Numbered from the stretch's first letter, positions 30,216 to 42,078 are shown. The stretch is DNA of 64,000 nucleotides from Haliclona indistincta (GCA_964017065.1 OZ024785.1:10743086-10807085); one strand, 5' to 3'. Notes: a model not told the origin generated them from the sequence alone. A program made the numbers and translations.

Positions 30216-32061
30216 ATGGCATCGGAGTTAGAGAAAGAGTTAGCAGAGCTGAAGAAGGAATACGAAGAAGGCGAGTAACACGTTTGATTGTTTTACCATT
30301 ATAAAATCAGCGAAACAATTCACTGCAGGTGAATTGACGCTAAAAGGCTACCGAAAGCGATCCTTTTCGAAACGGATGAACTTGTTGCAAGCAGAACTTG
30401 AGGAAGGTATGCTAGTTATATTTAATGGGTTCAGATTTCAACAGACTGTATGAAACTAAACTGTAGTGATTAAGTGCCGAATGCATGTCATGACCGTCAT
30501 CTACATGTGCATCAACATGCTGTCTAGAGCCTGGCTCACGTACATCTTTGTAAGCTTCACATACTCTTGCATGCATGATCATATAAGGTCACGGGACGCA
30601 ACATAATTATAACTGCATAAGTGTGCCAATCTGTGATTTGTAAAGCTTGTGTATGCTACGCCTGACTAATCTGTGACAAGGCTGATCAGTGAGCACTAGC
30701 ATGTTTGACAGACACTGTGAGCATACGATTGCACGAAATATAATTTGTCACTAATCTTGTTATAATAATTATATCTAGCTACTCCAAAGAAACAGTGTGC
30801 AGGGTGTGTGCTCATTACAATTTAGAATACTATAGATGTGCTTATAGTATTACAATAATACCGTAGGGCTGGTATTTTTCGCTGTACAAATTTACTGAAT
30901 ACATTTTAGCAGGACCTAAATTTCGTGATTTTAATGAGCGCAATACAAAATTGTATTGAATATTACATTTTTGCGGGTTTAATTTTCGCGAATTATACTG
31001 CTCGCGAAATATAAATGCGTGCGAAAATTACCAGCTCTACGGTGGTGTATTTGACATAAAATTTAATGTATTCATTAGCGTTTGTTACTGTATTGACTAC
31101 AACTCTGAATTATGTGAACAGGTGATATCACAGAAAAGGGATTTTCAAAGAAGAAGGCTAAACTTGAGAAGAAGTTGGATGACTGCGAAAGTCTTGTTGA
31201 CATCACTCAGAAGCTGGCGGCTAAGGGTAGCACTATGCAAAAGACAATAAAGAGCCTGTTTGGTGGAAGTAGATCAATCAGGGAGATAAAAGCGGCAGGG
31301 AAGTCAAAAGAGAAGAAGAAGCCAAGTAGTCAAGAGAAGACGCAAGAGAAGACATCAAGTAGTCAAGACAAGACGCAAGAGAAGACAGCAAGTAGTCAGA
31401 AGACGGCATGTAGTAAACAGCTGCAACAACCGAAGTTGGTAAAAGCAATAATACCTCCTCACCGATTGAAATTGATCAATCTAAAAAAAGTGATTCTGAA
31501 GGTATTAATATAATCATAAACATTTATTGCTGTTATCCATCTATACAGTGTTCTTGAAAGAATTGCACGACAGCAGTTTGTACCAGCAGTACAGGCTGGA
31601 ATCATTAAGCTACATCCCAAGGAGAGATGATGAAACGAGCCAGCAAGATGAAATCGATGACGTAAGTACTAATTGTTTATGAAGATGTCAATTAACTGTT
31701 CACTACTTTGTAGAGTATTAGTCAGTCACATGAAACTTTGCTGTCCCGATGTTCTGTAGCAGAGCTTTGGATTGCCTCGCGTAAATCTAAAAAAATGTTT
31801 ATTCCAAAACCACATGGTCATTTCTATCTCGTGCCGGAAACAATGATGCTAGAATATGACAGCTTTCAAAGCGGGGTGGCCGCTATGACAAAACCACCTG
31901 GAGAAGTGCTACTGCTGCCAAATCAGTTGCTTAAGAAATGGATGGATGAAGTCAACATTCCCTATAAGCCAGTGCTTTTCAAAGGTCTGCAGGTCTTGTC
32001 ATTTTCCAGGGAAAACATAGACTACTTATGCGAGTGGATCGACCTTAAGCGAAATGAGTAG
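30216..32061 (+). CDS. DMAP1-binding-domain / coiled-coil protein, copy A
   Basis: Exon 1 is 30216-30270 and ends at a GC donor (gcgagt); exon 2 is 30329-30406 and exon 3 starts at 31122, all in phase. Together they read as a DMAP1-binding-like domain: LEKELAELKKEYEEGELTLKG, then a second similar turn EEGDITEKGFSKKKAKLEKKL. The domain is known from DIP2 and related proteins that bind the DNMT1-associated protein DMAP1. A low-complexity stretch of SSQ(E/D)KTQEKT repeats follows (31317-31400). After further introns an exon from about 31549 and a terminal exon from about 31713 to 32061 (FIPKPHGHFYLVPETMM ... DYLCEWIDLKRNE) finish the gene. Exon 3's end near 31500 is uncertain because an A-run differs among copies. 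The function of the C-terminal part is unknown. Confidence 0.55.
30860..31043. mobile_element. 184-base MITE in an intron of the DMAP-like gene, copy A
   Basis: Inverted ends ACCGTAGGGCTGGTATTTTT and AAAATTACCAGCTCTACGGT, with interior CGCGAA and TTTTCGC motifs. The same insertion occurs at 42848-43031 and 50405-50589, so it predates the triplication. Confidence 0.8.
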
Positions 32062-32624
32062 CTTAATTGTCCTGCTGACTTAACATCATTAACCTCATTG
32101 CTTATCACCACATTTTTACTGCTGACTTATCTTTAACCCATCATTTGTCATTTTATTAACATTGCTTATCACCTCATTATCATCCACAAGTTATCAAGTT
32201 TCCTCTTCAAGTTTTGCAAGTCTTGTAAACGCAGCACCAGCAAACAATGTTTTATAGAGGCCTACAACGTTGACTGGGATCGACTGCTATGAGGATGCTC
32301 GCATATTATGGTCGGATATGGTCATATGCATGACGGGTAGTAGGTGTGGTACCAGATTTGAGCCACACCTACCAGTAACCTGCATATGCACAGCAGCTCC
32401 TGGGATGGTAGCTTACAGTCTCGCGCATTTGAAGCGATCTTCATGGTTGCACAGTATTGCTCGGTTATGGCGCTAGGTAGCTTCGTATGAGGCTAGGCTG
32501 GTATGTATTCAAAACACCTCAAGCGGATCATGTGATGCTCTGCGAATGTCACGTGCATACTATCATATGGTTTCTGAGTTCTTACCTCTGGAGCGATCTC
32601 TGCACCACAGTGACATTGCTGAAC
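32062..32624. other. Spacer between the two transposon genes, with an inverted repeat
   Basis: No exon is needed here. GTAGGTGTGG at 32340-32349 and CCACACCTAC at 32363-32372 form a perfect 10-base inverted repeat that may be a regulatory site of the downstream gene. ATTGCTTATCACC is repeated near 32098 and 32162. Confidence 0.45.
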
Positions 32625-33592
32625 ATGGAAGAAGACATTTTAACGAGCTGGGAATCGTTTTTCCACCTGATAGGTGAAGTTTTCAGAGAGTGTAAAATTA
32701 AGACCGGGACAGACTCTCAGCAAGTAGCAAAAGCCTTGAACGGCAAAGTAGAGCACTGCTTACGAGGCGTGATGCGTATCCTTGACTTAGTGAGTAGTGC
32801 TATTGAAGAGACAGAAGAGTCAGTCACAAAGACAGACAAAGGAAAGAAAGCTGTTAAAGACAACTGGTTAACAATAGGTGACATTGTTCTCAAAAAGAAA
32901 CACCGACAAGAAGTTACTTTCGGAAAGGAACTGACTGATATGCCTGTCAATGCATATCAGTTACTTCTTAAAAGTAAGCTTCCTAAACTACATGGACTTC
33001 AAAACACACTACTGCAAGACAAAAACCGGAACATACATGTAGCGAAGCTTTACAAATCATTCATGTGAAGAAGAATCATTGGGCTACAATCAAAATAACA
33101 GGTTCGAATGTTTATTTGTATGATTCTTCAAACAAATCAGCAAGTGGGAGTACGGAAAAAACAATTGCACAGCTTGTGCATAGCAAAGATAAACACATTT
33201 CTATACATATCATGAATATTAGCAAACAAGCTGGCAACACCGACTGCGGTCTTTTCGCAATGGCCAACTTAACCTTACTAGCATTGAAGATGGACCCAAC
33301 AACCGTAGTGTTCGAACAAAAAGATTTGCGACAACACATGATCCAATCATTTGAAAAGAGGGCAATCACGCCATTTCCCATTTCCAAAACAAGACGACCA
33401 GCTTCTTCTGTGACTTATATCCAGCATCTACCAATATATTGCTACTGCAGACTTCCAGACGATAGGACAAAGATGTCGGGATGTGACTCATGCAAAGACT
33501 GGTTTCATGATCACTGTATCATTCGACTTAAGGGCATACCACCAAAGAAAGGAGAACCTGGAAATTGGTATTGTAAGAACTGCAGCAGCTGA
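32625..33592 (+). pseudogene. Ulp1/SENP-like (C48) protease with C-terminal PHD finger, copy A
   Basis: The likely start is ATG 32625 (MEEDILTSWESFF). An N-terminal helical region leads to the protease (LTDMPVNAYQLLLKSKLP). The catalytic triad is readable: His in KNHWATIK, Asp in VYLYDSS, Cys in DCGLFAMA. A complete PHD finger follows (CYCRLPDD...MSGCDSCKDWFHDHC...NWYCKNC). One frame change lies near 33025-33045, just before the catalytic His, consistent with loss of one base; the two frames overlap at 33065-33068. The same break is in all three copies. Ulp1 proteases process SUMO or related tags and PHD fingers read histones; transposon-borne Ulp1 domains are known in MULE and KDZ families. 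Confidence 0.8.
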
Positions 33593-34192
33593 TAAGTTGA
33601 ACCACACTAATACTATACATCACAAGATTTTTTGTAAATCAGCATGAACCAGCATATTTCACATTATGCAGTTATCATATTCTCATCAATTTGGTGTATT
33701 ATATAACCACTCTAAATTTCATTCCTTTTGACAATCCATAATAATTATTGCAGTATCAATTTTGGTCAAACTAAAATAGTACCTTAGCTAGGTAATTTTT
33801 ATGGAAGGGCATTGAGTCAATCTAGAGCCAACTGGTAAAGAGAGAGGTTGAGCCAGTGAGTCTGAGGTAAATGATCACGAGTGTGACTAACTTGCTCTCT
33901 ATATGCCTCTAACCAGTACATGTAGCTGTAACAGCTTGCTCAACTACAAGTATTATGCAATATAGCCAGTATACATGCTGTGGCTAGCTAAATAATTTCA
34001 ATTGATTGTGGGCAGGTATATAAAACTTACAGTTGTCTACTAAATAGATGGTCAAGGGGTCTGAAATGGCATATCCGGATTGGTAAGGACTAAGGAGCCT
34101 TCGGGTATAGCAGGAAACCTATAATAGAACGATAAGCAGTTCATAAGGCATAAAACTGGGCCTTGTACGGTGGTAGCTTACTTACGAGAAAG
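33593..34192. other. Non-coding part of the transposon, copy A
   Basis: AT-rich 3' region with no gene. The stretch of about 140 bases from roughly 33990 is missing in copies B and C, where flanking CTAGC and GCATAAAACTGG are fused. Confidence 0.5.
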
Positions 34193-34345
34193 CCAGAGAA
34201 ATCAGAAATCATCTGTGAAATCACAGAAATCTGATGAAATTCCAAGAAATCTGGAAATCAGCGGTGAAATCTCAGAAATCAGGTGAAATCCTGAAATCAG
34301 CGATGAAATCCTGAAATCACGTGAGAAATCGAAAATCAGGAAATC
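34193..34345. repeat. GAAATC-motif array, copy A
   Basis: About 17 copies of GAAATC, often as AGAAATCAG or TGAAATCC, spaced irregularly at 7 to 17 bases, end next to the inner edge of the right inverted repeat. Equivalent arrays lie at about 46013-46165 and 53560-53713. A related array lies outside the units at 60829-60995. Confidence 0.85.
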
Positions 34346-35049
34346 TCGTACGCCGAACCGCCCCGTGCCTGACCCCTCGAGCTCCACTGTCTTGGCAATT
34401 ATTCTGGCCACGCCCACATACCACACCTATATTGCCTGCCCACCGTTAACCTTGGTTCTGAGTATTCGGTTCTGAATACTTTTACAAACGGCGCGCCATA
34501 GAGATATTGAGGGAGCTACTTTGGAGGAACCCTTGGAAGCCAAGACAATCCCACAACTACGCTGGTGGCTTGTGCGTCACGGGAGGTAGCAGGCTAAGTA
34601 GCCCTTGCTTGTGCATCTGTAGCTCGCCAACACCGGTGCCTATCCTCTTGGAATCTTTGTCCTTCCACAGAGCGTGCTTGGACGAAGACGGCAAGCAAGG
34701 CCACGTGGTTGTGCGGTATACGGAGATCGCTACACAGACGCTAAAAGTATCGCAATATTTCCCATAAGCGCCATATAAATTCGTGTATAAACGCCAGCCA
34801 TTACGTAATGATCTCGCACTCCAGGTTAGCCCGGAAGCCAATTTGCCAGTCATTAACGCTAATGAAATTCTTTAGGCTCTTATTGGGAATGGCCTATTAT
34901 CTCGCTAGCCTCGTTCCCGGGTTCCCATGGCTCATGCTATGTAGTTTTAATTTCACACTCCTACTGTAGCTCTCCTATTATGTGCTCCTAGTCTCAGTCA
35001 TTTGTCCCATCAAGCGTAGGTCATTTGAATAGACTGAACTACTATAGCT

Positions 35050-35940
35050 ATGTTAGGCCTCCTCAAGCAGAGACGTTCATTGAAGTTTTCGTCTCGTTCA
35101 TTGAAGTCTTCATCTCGTTCATTCAAGTCTTCATCTCGTTCATTCACTCATTCCTCCACTTCCTCCTCTCTTGTTAAGCCTTATAGTGGTTCGTTGTTTT
35201 CCAAACCTAATGTAGATTGCCTTTGTTTGCTGTTTTGTAGCTATATACAAGGATGTAAAACCTGGAGATACTGCATATGATCCATTAGTAATTGCCTCAG
35301 ATTTGAATGTAAGTTGCCTTTGTATTCATGTGTTATGTCAATCCCTGTATTTGCTTAGTCTCAGTCTGAGTCCGTGCCAGTGTCTCATTCTCAAGGTTAA
35401 TTCAATGGCCTTTTACAGAATGCGTTATACCCCCAAAAAATTGTTCTACAGTTATGCAGTTTGAATTTGACCTCATTTCCACTGCTACTGACAATTTTTC
35501 ACCAGAAACCAAACTCGGAGAAGGAGGATTTGGTGAGGTATTCAAAGGATATCTCAATGGCACTTTTGTTGCTGTAAAGAGGTTATCAATTGTAAGTTAT
35601 TGGATTTAAGCATAATAACAAAATACATGATGATTTGAGCGCAGGCTGGGACACGAGCAGCAACTGGAATTAATACTCTGCAAACTCCCAGTACAGAAGC
35701 AAGATCTGAGATATGGAGACAAATGAATACTGAACTATCAGCTCTATCAAGGTGCAAACCATGTTTTTATTGCACTGCATGTGTCGAACTATATATGCAT
35801 GTCACATGCAGGTGTCGTCACAAGAACTTGGTGGAGCTGATGGGCTTTTGTGTTGATCCACCCATGCTTGTCTACGAGTTCATGGAAAGAGAAAGTTTAT
35901 ACATGCTATTGTTCAAGGTATATAGTCTCTGCACAAGCAT
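35050..35940 (+). pseudogene. RLK/Pelle-IRAK-like protein kinase, N-lobe exons only, unit A
   Basis: The first exon from ATG 35050 encodes Ser/Arg repeats (SLKSSSRSFKSSSRSF). A second exon lies near 35241-35308. The kinase exons are about 35421-35591, 35644-35750 and 35812-35919. They give [20 protein letters not shown] with GGFGEVFKG (glycine loop), the FVAVKRL lysine, then CRHKNLVELMGFC and PPMLVYEF at the hinge. This is the RLK/Pelle (IRAK-like) signature. The catalytic loop, DFG and the whole C-lobe are absent: after the donor near 35920 the sequence runs into the next unit's hairpin block. It is a truncated gene created at the duplication breakpoint; an active kinase cannot be made from it. 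Confidence 0.75.
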
Positions 35941-36118
35941 TGAGTTAACAATGATTAAAATGCCGCTCCCGTTTCCGGGACTCGAGCCACAGCGATTAAT
36001 TTATTTTCTACGAAGGGGTGTACTTTACTTTTAGACACAATCCATACGATTATTAGTTCTACTCCCACTGAATGTGAGTATAATAATATTTGTATATTAT
36101 TATAGTTAATTTTTTTCA

Positions 36119-37193
36119 AGCACTTGGTGTGATTGATACTAATGAAATTAATGTCGATGTCAAGATAGAATGTGAATCTAGTGTATCGAGCAGTGAATTT
36201 TTGCAGGAAGAAAAGCCCTGTAAGCACACTAGGATGCTTAAGAATTATAATGATCTTTGCAATTTTTACCTTGTTACTGTGTACAATGGTAAAGTTTGGT
36301 AGTCTTTTAATTTGGCAGTTTATTGGTGATTGATTCCATGTTGTATTGTGTACGGGCTAGATCGCCAAACTTTAACACCAAATTAAAAGCTTCAGTTTTA
36401 GCCTCAACTACCTTTTAACACACCGTAATCACACATATTTCCAGGGTAACTTAATTTTCGTGGGTAAGGGAAACCACGAAAATCAAATCAACGAAAAGTT
36501 TGACTCGAAAATTTTGCTTAAGGTCAGTTGAGTGTAATTATGGACTACCTGATCTAATAGAGGAGTTTGCTTCTCATATCCCACCAGCAGCCTATTGTTG
36601 AAGCTAACCGGCAACACTCCTGAGTCACCCAACTCGTCAGCGACAGGTGTGAAACAAAACCACATGCCGCAACCAACTATTTTACCTATAGCAGCTTCCC
36701 ATACAGTTCTGTAAACATGCATGGTAACCACGGATGCAGAGATTCTTTTTGTACTCAGTTTCTCGATCTTTGACCGCGGCGTCGACCTCCACCATGGTGA
36801 CCACGTGCCAGAATTAATATTTTGTGGGATCTAATTTTCGTGTGTGCATTCTCCTCTCAAAAAATTAGAACCCACGAAAAAAACACACGGTATTATGTAG
36901 GACTTCTAACTCAATTTGATCCTTTCACTGTAGGTATGGAGCAACAGTTTGAAGGTAAGGTTAAGTAAATTCAAATTTTATTTCAACTTAGCTCACTATA
37001 GATGAAAGTGAGATTGCAAGCAGTACAAGTAGCTCCTCTAGTTCAAGAAGAAGTATGGTGGTTTTTCATTAATTTTTTTATAATATCCATTGTTACACAT
37101 AGGAAAGTATCACAATTTGTCCAGTTCTCTACTCTATTTTATGACCGACCAGAGTGGACTAGTTTCTGGTTCTTCCAACTCCTCTTCTCCTAG
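36119..37193 (+). other. Putative 3' exons of an unknown gene, unit B
   Basis: This is the counterpart of 28362-29493, with an A-to-T change (ECESSV for ECESSA) shared with C. It retains AGTTCAAGAAGAAGT after the DESEIASSTSSSS exon, which gives a normal donor (GAA|GTATGG) and is probably the ancestral form. Confidence 0.35.
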
Positions 37194-38013
37194 ACAGTCA
37201 CAAGACTACTAACACTAAACAAAACTAAGCATATGAAGTTTTCTCATTATTTTACACCTGTCCTATCATCCTGTTTTGTACATAATTATGTTGTGTGAGA
37301 ATCAATCATGAAGGATCTGTGTAGACTTCGACATTGTGGAAAAAACCAGGCATGCAAACATGCACTAAATGAGCAATGGAAAGCTATTGTCTCTTACCTA
37401 TACAGGAAAATGTTGAGAAGGCTACATGTACTTTGAAGGAATCTTTGCTTGTAGCTTGATTATTATTTGAACCATAGATGTACAGTACAAAGCATATGCA
37501 AGTATGGAAAAATTATGATGATTACGTGATGATGATTACGTAATGGCTGGTGTTTATACATGAATTTATATGGCGCTTATGAGAAATATAGCGATACTTT
37601 TAGCGTCTGTGTAGCGATCTCTGTATACCGCACAACCGCGTGGCCTTGCTTGCCATCTTCGTCCAAGCACGCTCTGTGGAAGGATAAAGATTCCAAGAGG
37701 ATAGGCACCAGCATTGGCGAGCTATAGACGCACAAGCAAGGGCTACTTCGCTGAAAGATAGCCACTACTAGTGCAAGCTGCTCTCAGGATGCAGTTGCTG
37801 TGTATCTGGAAGACGGAGATATATGGCGCGCCGTTTGTAAAAGTGTTCAGAACCGAATACTCAGAACCAAGGTTAACAGTGGGCGGGTAAATAAGCTTAT
37901 AGGCGTGGTATCTGCTGTGAGCGCCACGTGTTCACGATCATGGCATCGGAGTTAGAGAAAGAGTTAGCAGAGCTGAAGAAGGAATACGAAGAAGGCGAGT
38001 AACACGTTTGATT

Positions 38014-38018
38014 GTTTT
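38014..38018. repeat. GTTTT target-site duplication, left copy
   Basis: Matches 42282-42286. Units A and C show the uninterrupted site (GATTGTTTTACCATT). Confidence 0.95.
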
Positions 38019-38184
38019 TGTTGTGTGTTGTGTTAGTGGTTTGTGTAATGTCAACTGTGGTTTGTAATGATTGTGCTGTTAGTACTTAAGTTTCTGTATG
38101 TGTAAGATAGGTCAGTCTTTTCGCCTGTTGTGTATTGAATGATAATCTGTTCATTGTTCAATAATTCAATTCCACGATACAACA
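38019..38184 (+). repeat. 5' LTR of gypsy 1
   Basis: 166 bases, TGTTGT...ACAACA, matching 42116-42281 throughout as far as I can compare. Confidence 0.95.
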
Positions 38185-38198
38185 TATTGGCGACGAGA

Positions 38199-41100
38199 AT
38201 GGCAAAATTCGGAGAACTCAAAGAATTTCGGCCAGAGGATGAGAAGATCGGCGTGTACTTAGAGAGAGTGCAGCTCTACTTTCAAGCGAATGACGTAAAA
38301 GAAACAAAGAAAGTTCCAGTCCTTCTTAGTACGGTTGGGCCTCACGTATACCAGTTACTTCATGACCTGCTGTCTCCAGCAAACCCAAAGGATAGCACTC
38401 TGGAAGCTCTTTTTAAGCAGCTGACCGATCACTATGAACCCAAGCCGATCGTCATTGCTGAACGCTTTATTTTCTACCAGCGCAACCAGAAATTGCAAGA
38501 GTCGGTCACTACTTACCTCGCTGAGTTACGACGCCTAGCTACAAACTGCAAATTCGAAGGTTTCCTCTCCAGTGCGCTTCGCGACCGATTCGTATGCGGA
38601 CTGCGGGATTCTGCGACTCAAAAACGCCTGCTAGCCGAAGCAGACTTGAAGCTCGACAAGGCTATAGAAATAGCCCAGGGAATGGAAGCAGCTGACCTAC
38701 AAACCAAACGATTCCAGACGCAAGTTGGATCTCCGCCTGAGACAGAGCCACCATCAACAGTAGGGAAAGTGCATCAGCCGTCACAGGGTCGTCGAGCAGA
38801 ACCTCCTGAGCAAGAAAGACGGTGCTACAGGTGTGGAGCTGCTAATCATTTAGCTAACAGTTGCAAATTTTTGAAGAGTAAATGTATGCAGTGTGGAAAG
38901 ATTGGTCACATCAAGCGTGTATGCCGAAGCAAACCCACAGAGCCGGCGCCTGTGTGTAGTGTGGAAGAAGAGGAGGATGACTACGTAGACCTAAAGACAG
39001 TCACCGCCACTCAGGGCCAGCTAACACGTGTTCCACCTTTCCGAGTGAGCCTGATGCTGGACAAACTCACTGTTTCCATGGAAATTGATACTGGTGCATC
39101 ATATTCCCTGGTGTCTGAAACCACTTACCAAGAGCTGTGGCCAGACAGGGGGCTAGACAAGAGCATTGTCAAGTTGTGCACTTATTCTGGTGAAGCTCTG
39201 GAAGTTCTTGGAAGCATTCCAGTAGTGGTTGAATATGAGAATCAACTCTCTCGAGAGCTCCTCCTAGTGGTCAAGGGTACGGTCCATCGCTAATTGGCAG
39301 GAATTGGCTTAAAAACATCAAGCTAAACTGGCACCAGATCAACCTTGTCAAGCCTGGACCATCCACAATCCAAGTATTACTTGACTCACATAGTGCTGTA
39401 TTTCAGAGTGGACTAGGAGCATTGAAAGGCTACCAAGCAAGAATAGAACTAGAGGAATCGGCTACTCCTAAATTCTCCAAAGCCCGCTCAGTTCCGTATG
39501 CATATCGAGACCTGGTCGAGAAAGAACTTGACAGGCTAGTGCAAGAAGGCACACTAGAAGCAGTAGAGTTTTCGGATTGGGCATCCCCCATTGTCCCAGT
39601 ACTAAAAAAGGACAAGAAGTCTGTGAGGATATGCGGTGATTTTAAACAGACTGTCAATCCTGTTGCAAGGCTGGACCGATACCCCATCCCCAAAGTCGAC
39701 GATCTGTTCACTTCCTTGGGAGGAGGAAAGGTGTTCTCGAAGATCGACTTATCGCAAGCGTACCAACAAGTTCCTCTAGAAGAAAATTCACGCAAGGTTG
39801 TGGTGATCAACACTCACAAGGGATTATTTCGTTATACCCGTCTCCCATTTGGAATCAGCTCGGCACCAGGAATTTTCCAGCGTGTCATGGAGAACCTACT
39901 GCAAGGGTTAGAGGGAGTCATTGTCTATATTGACGACATATTGATCGCTGGCTCAAATGACGACGAGCACGCAAGAAGGTTGGAGGCGGTACTCTCTCGA
40001 CTAGAAAAAGCTGGACTACGAGCTCAACAGGCTAAATGTCAGTTTGGGGTTCCCTCGGTGTCATTTTTGGGCCACCGAATAGATGCCGATGGAGTTCACC
40101 TCTCCCAGACAAGGTAGACGCCATCAAGAATGCACCTACCCCTCAGAATGTTCGACAGCTGAAGTCGTATCTGGGATTACTCTCTTACTATAGTAAGTAC
40201 CTCCCCAATCTTTCTTCTGTTCTCGTTCCTTTATATCAATTACTATGTAAGAACACCAAGTGGAGATGGTCAGAAGTTGAGTCTAAAGCATTTGAGCATT
40301 CAAAGAAGTTGTTAACTTCTGATACCCTTTTAGTTCATTGGAATCCTAGTCTCCCACTTGTACTCTCATGCGATGCATCTGAAGTAGGCATTGGGGCAGT
40401 ACTAGCCCACAAATACCCTGATGGTTCTGAACGGCCTATTGCCTACGCTTCACGCTCACTGTCAACGTCTGAAAAGAATTATGCCCAACTTGAAAAAGAG
40501 GGTTTATCTTGTGTGTTCGGTGTAAAAAAATTCCACATGTATCTGATTGGTCATCATTTCAAACTGTATACTGATCACCAACCTCTCCTAGCGCTTCTTA
40601 ACTCACAGAGATCTACCTCCCCACAAGCTTCTGCTCGCATCCGTCGTTGGTCGCTGTTTCTGTCTACATACCAATATGACATGGAGTTCCGTGATACCCT
40701 TTCACATTCTAATGCTGATGCGCTCAGCAGACTTCCTCTACCTGTGTGCCCCCCAGAAGGAGAGCAACCACCAGAGATTATTTTACTCATGGATCACCTG
40801 TCTGACTCACCTGTAACGGCTCAGCAAATTCGTACCGCAACTGCTCGTGATCCCTTGCTCTCATCGGTTCTTCTCTACATCCGATCTGGTTGGCCTTCGT
40901 CTCATCCTCCTAATCTCAAGCTGCAGCCATTTTTGTCAAGAAAAACGGAGTTGTCTGTTCAGGACGGATGTATCCTTTGGGGAGCCAGAGTTATCATCCC
41001 CTCCACACTGCAAGATAGAGTGCTGCTAGAACTTCACGAAGCTCATCCTGGAATGACTAAGATGAAGTCGCTGGCTAGAATGTACGTGTGGTGGCCTGGA

Positions 41101-42078
41101 ATGGATAGCAAGATTGAAGAGACAGTTAAAGAGTGTAAACATTGCCAAGACGCCCAGTCGCTTCCTCCAAAAGCTCCATTACATCCTTGGCAGTGGCCGT
41201 CACGTCCGTGGACCAGACTTCATGTTGATTATTGTGGTCCATTGTGTGGCAAGATGTGTTTAGTGGTTGTCGACTCACACTCGAAGTGGATAGAAGCCTT
41301 TCCAGTTTCCACAGCCAACTCTTCGATCACAATAGAGAAATTAAGGTTTCTATTTGCTCAGTTTGGAATTCCACAGTCACTGGTCTCAGATAATGCTCAA
41401 TACTTTGTGAGCGAGGAGTTCGAAGCCTTTCTTAAGAGCAACGGAATTAAACACTCAACGTCGGCAGCATACCATCCTGCGTCAAACGGCCTGGCTGAAC
41501 GGGCAGTGCAAACTCTTAAGAATGGATTGAAGAAGGTTCGTGATGGTACTCTAGAATCTCGTATTGCTAGAGTTCTTTTTTCCTATCGTATTGCTGTACA
41601 TGCAACAACGGGTCGTTCTCCTGCAGAACTGCTTATAGGCAGGTTGCCCCGTACTCGCATGGATCTTCTTGTACCATCACCTTCGGTCAGAGTGGAGGAG
41701 AGTCAAGCTAAGCAAAAAGCAAGACATGACAGAACAGCAAGAGCTCGTGTGTTCAACAAGGGAGATACTGTGTTGGTTAGAAATTTTCCCTCTGGCAAAG
41801 GATGGATCCGTGGTTTGATTGTCAAATCTCTGAGTCCCGTCTCTTATCGTGTTACATTGAGTTCGGGAAGAACTGTAAAGCGTCATCAAGACCATCTTCG
41901 TCACTATGTGAGCACAGAGAACGATTCGGATCAAGAGACAATTGAAACTCCTCTCTCCCCCAGTCCTACAGTTCACCCTCCCTCGGCTGATACTGATCGC
42001 TCAACTAGTTTGCCACAAGAGAACTCTCGTCGTTACCCAACTCGTGACCGTACTGTTCCGAACAGATTGACATTTTAA
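38199..42078 (+). pseudogene. Gag-pol polyprotein of gypsy 1, two frameshifts
   Basis: The probable start is ATG 38199 (MAKFGELKEF). Gag is followed by two CCHC knuckles (CYRCGAANHLANSC and CMQCGKIGHIKRVC, 38823-38930) and a retropepsin motif (IDTGAS, near 39086). The first frame ends at 39293, where the next frame continues the protease end. The second frame holds reverse transcriptase with YIDDILIAG (near 39928) and ends at 40117; the third resumes near 40095 with RNase H (SCDASEVG), the HHCC integrase finger (HEAHPGM...CKHC) and the integrase core (Asp in HVDYCGP, Asp in SDNAQYF, Glu in GLAERAVQ). The breaks near 39280 and 40105 each look like a small indel. No env-like frame. Confidence 0.95.

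Larger units (their letters stand above)
29811..34809 (+). mobile_element. Long-TIR transposon encoding DMAP1-binding and Ulp1-PHD proteins, copy A
   Basis: The element is bounded by ATTACGTAATGGCTGG and its reverse complement. Because ATTACGTAAT is itself palindromic, it may be the end of the element or a target duplication of up to 10 bases. Inverted repeats span about 29811-30186 and 34400-34809: an outer 200-base block and an inner 80-base block (GGCGCGCC ... AACCTTGG type) match, with an unrelated stretch between. Two genes lie inside on the plus strand. No DDE transposase, recombinase or helicase is seen. The Ulp1 cargo and long repeats recall some MULE and Zisupton/KDZ elements, but the superfamily is undetermined. 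Two further copies, at 37535-46628 and 49336-58408, carry retrotransposon insertions. Confidence 0.75.
28189..35940 (+). repeat. Tandem unit A (about 7.75 kb)
   Basis: First full unit of a three-unit array. Order: 430-base block and unknown 3' exons, long-TIR transposon (29811-34809), then 5' and N-lobe exons of a kinase gene (35050-35940). Only A keeps about 140 bases near 33990-34150 that B and C lack. A is also the most intact for the protease and PHD genes. Confidence 0.9.

Noticed and set aside
33100..33115. GGTTCGAAT resembling a tRNA T-loop box
   Set aside because: It lies in the protease coding frame, with no A box or acceptor stem at the right distance.
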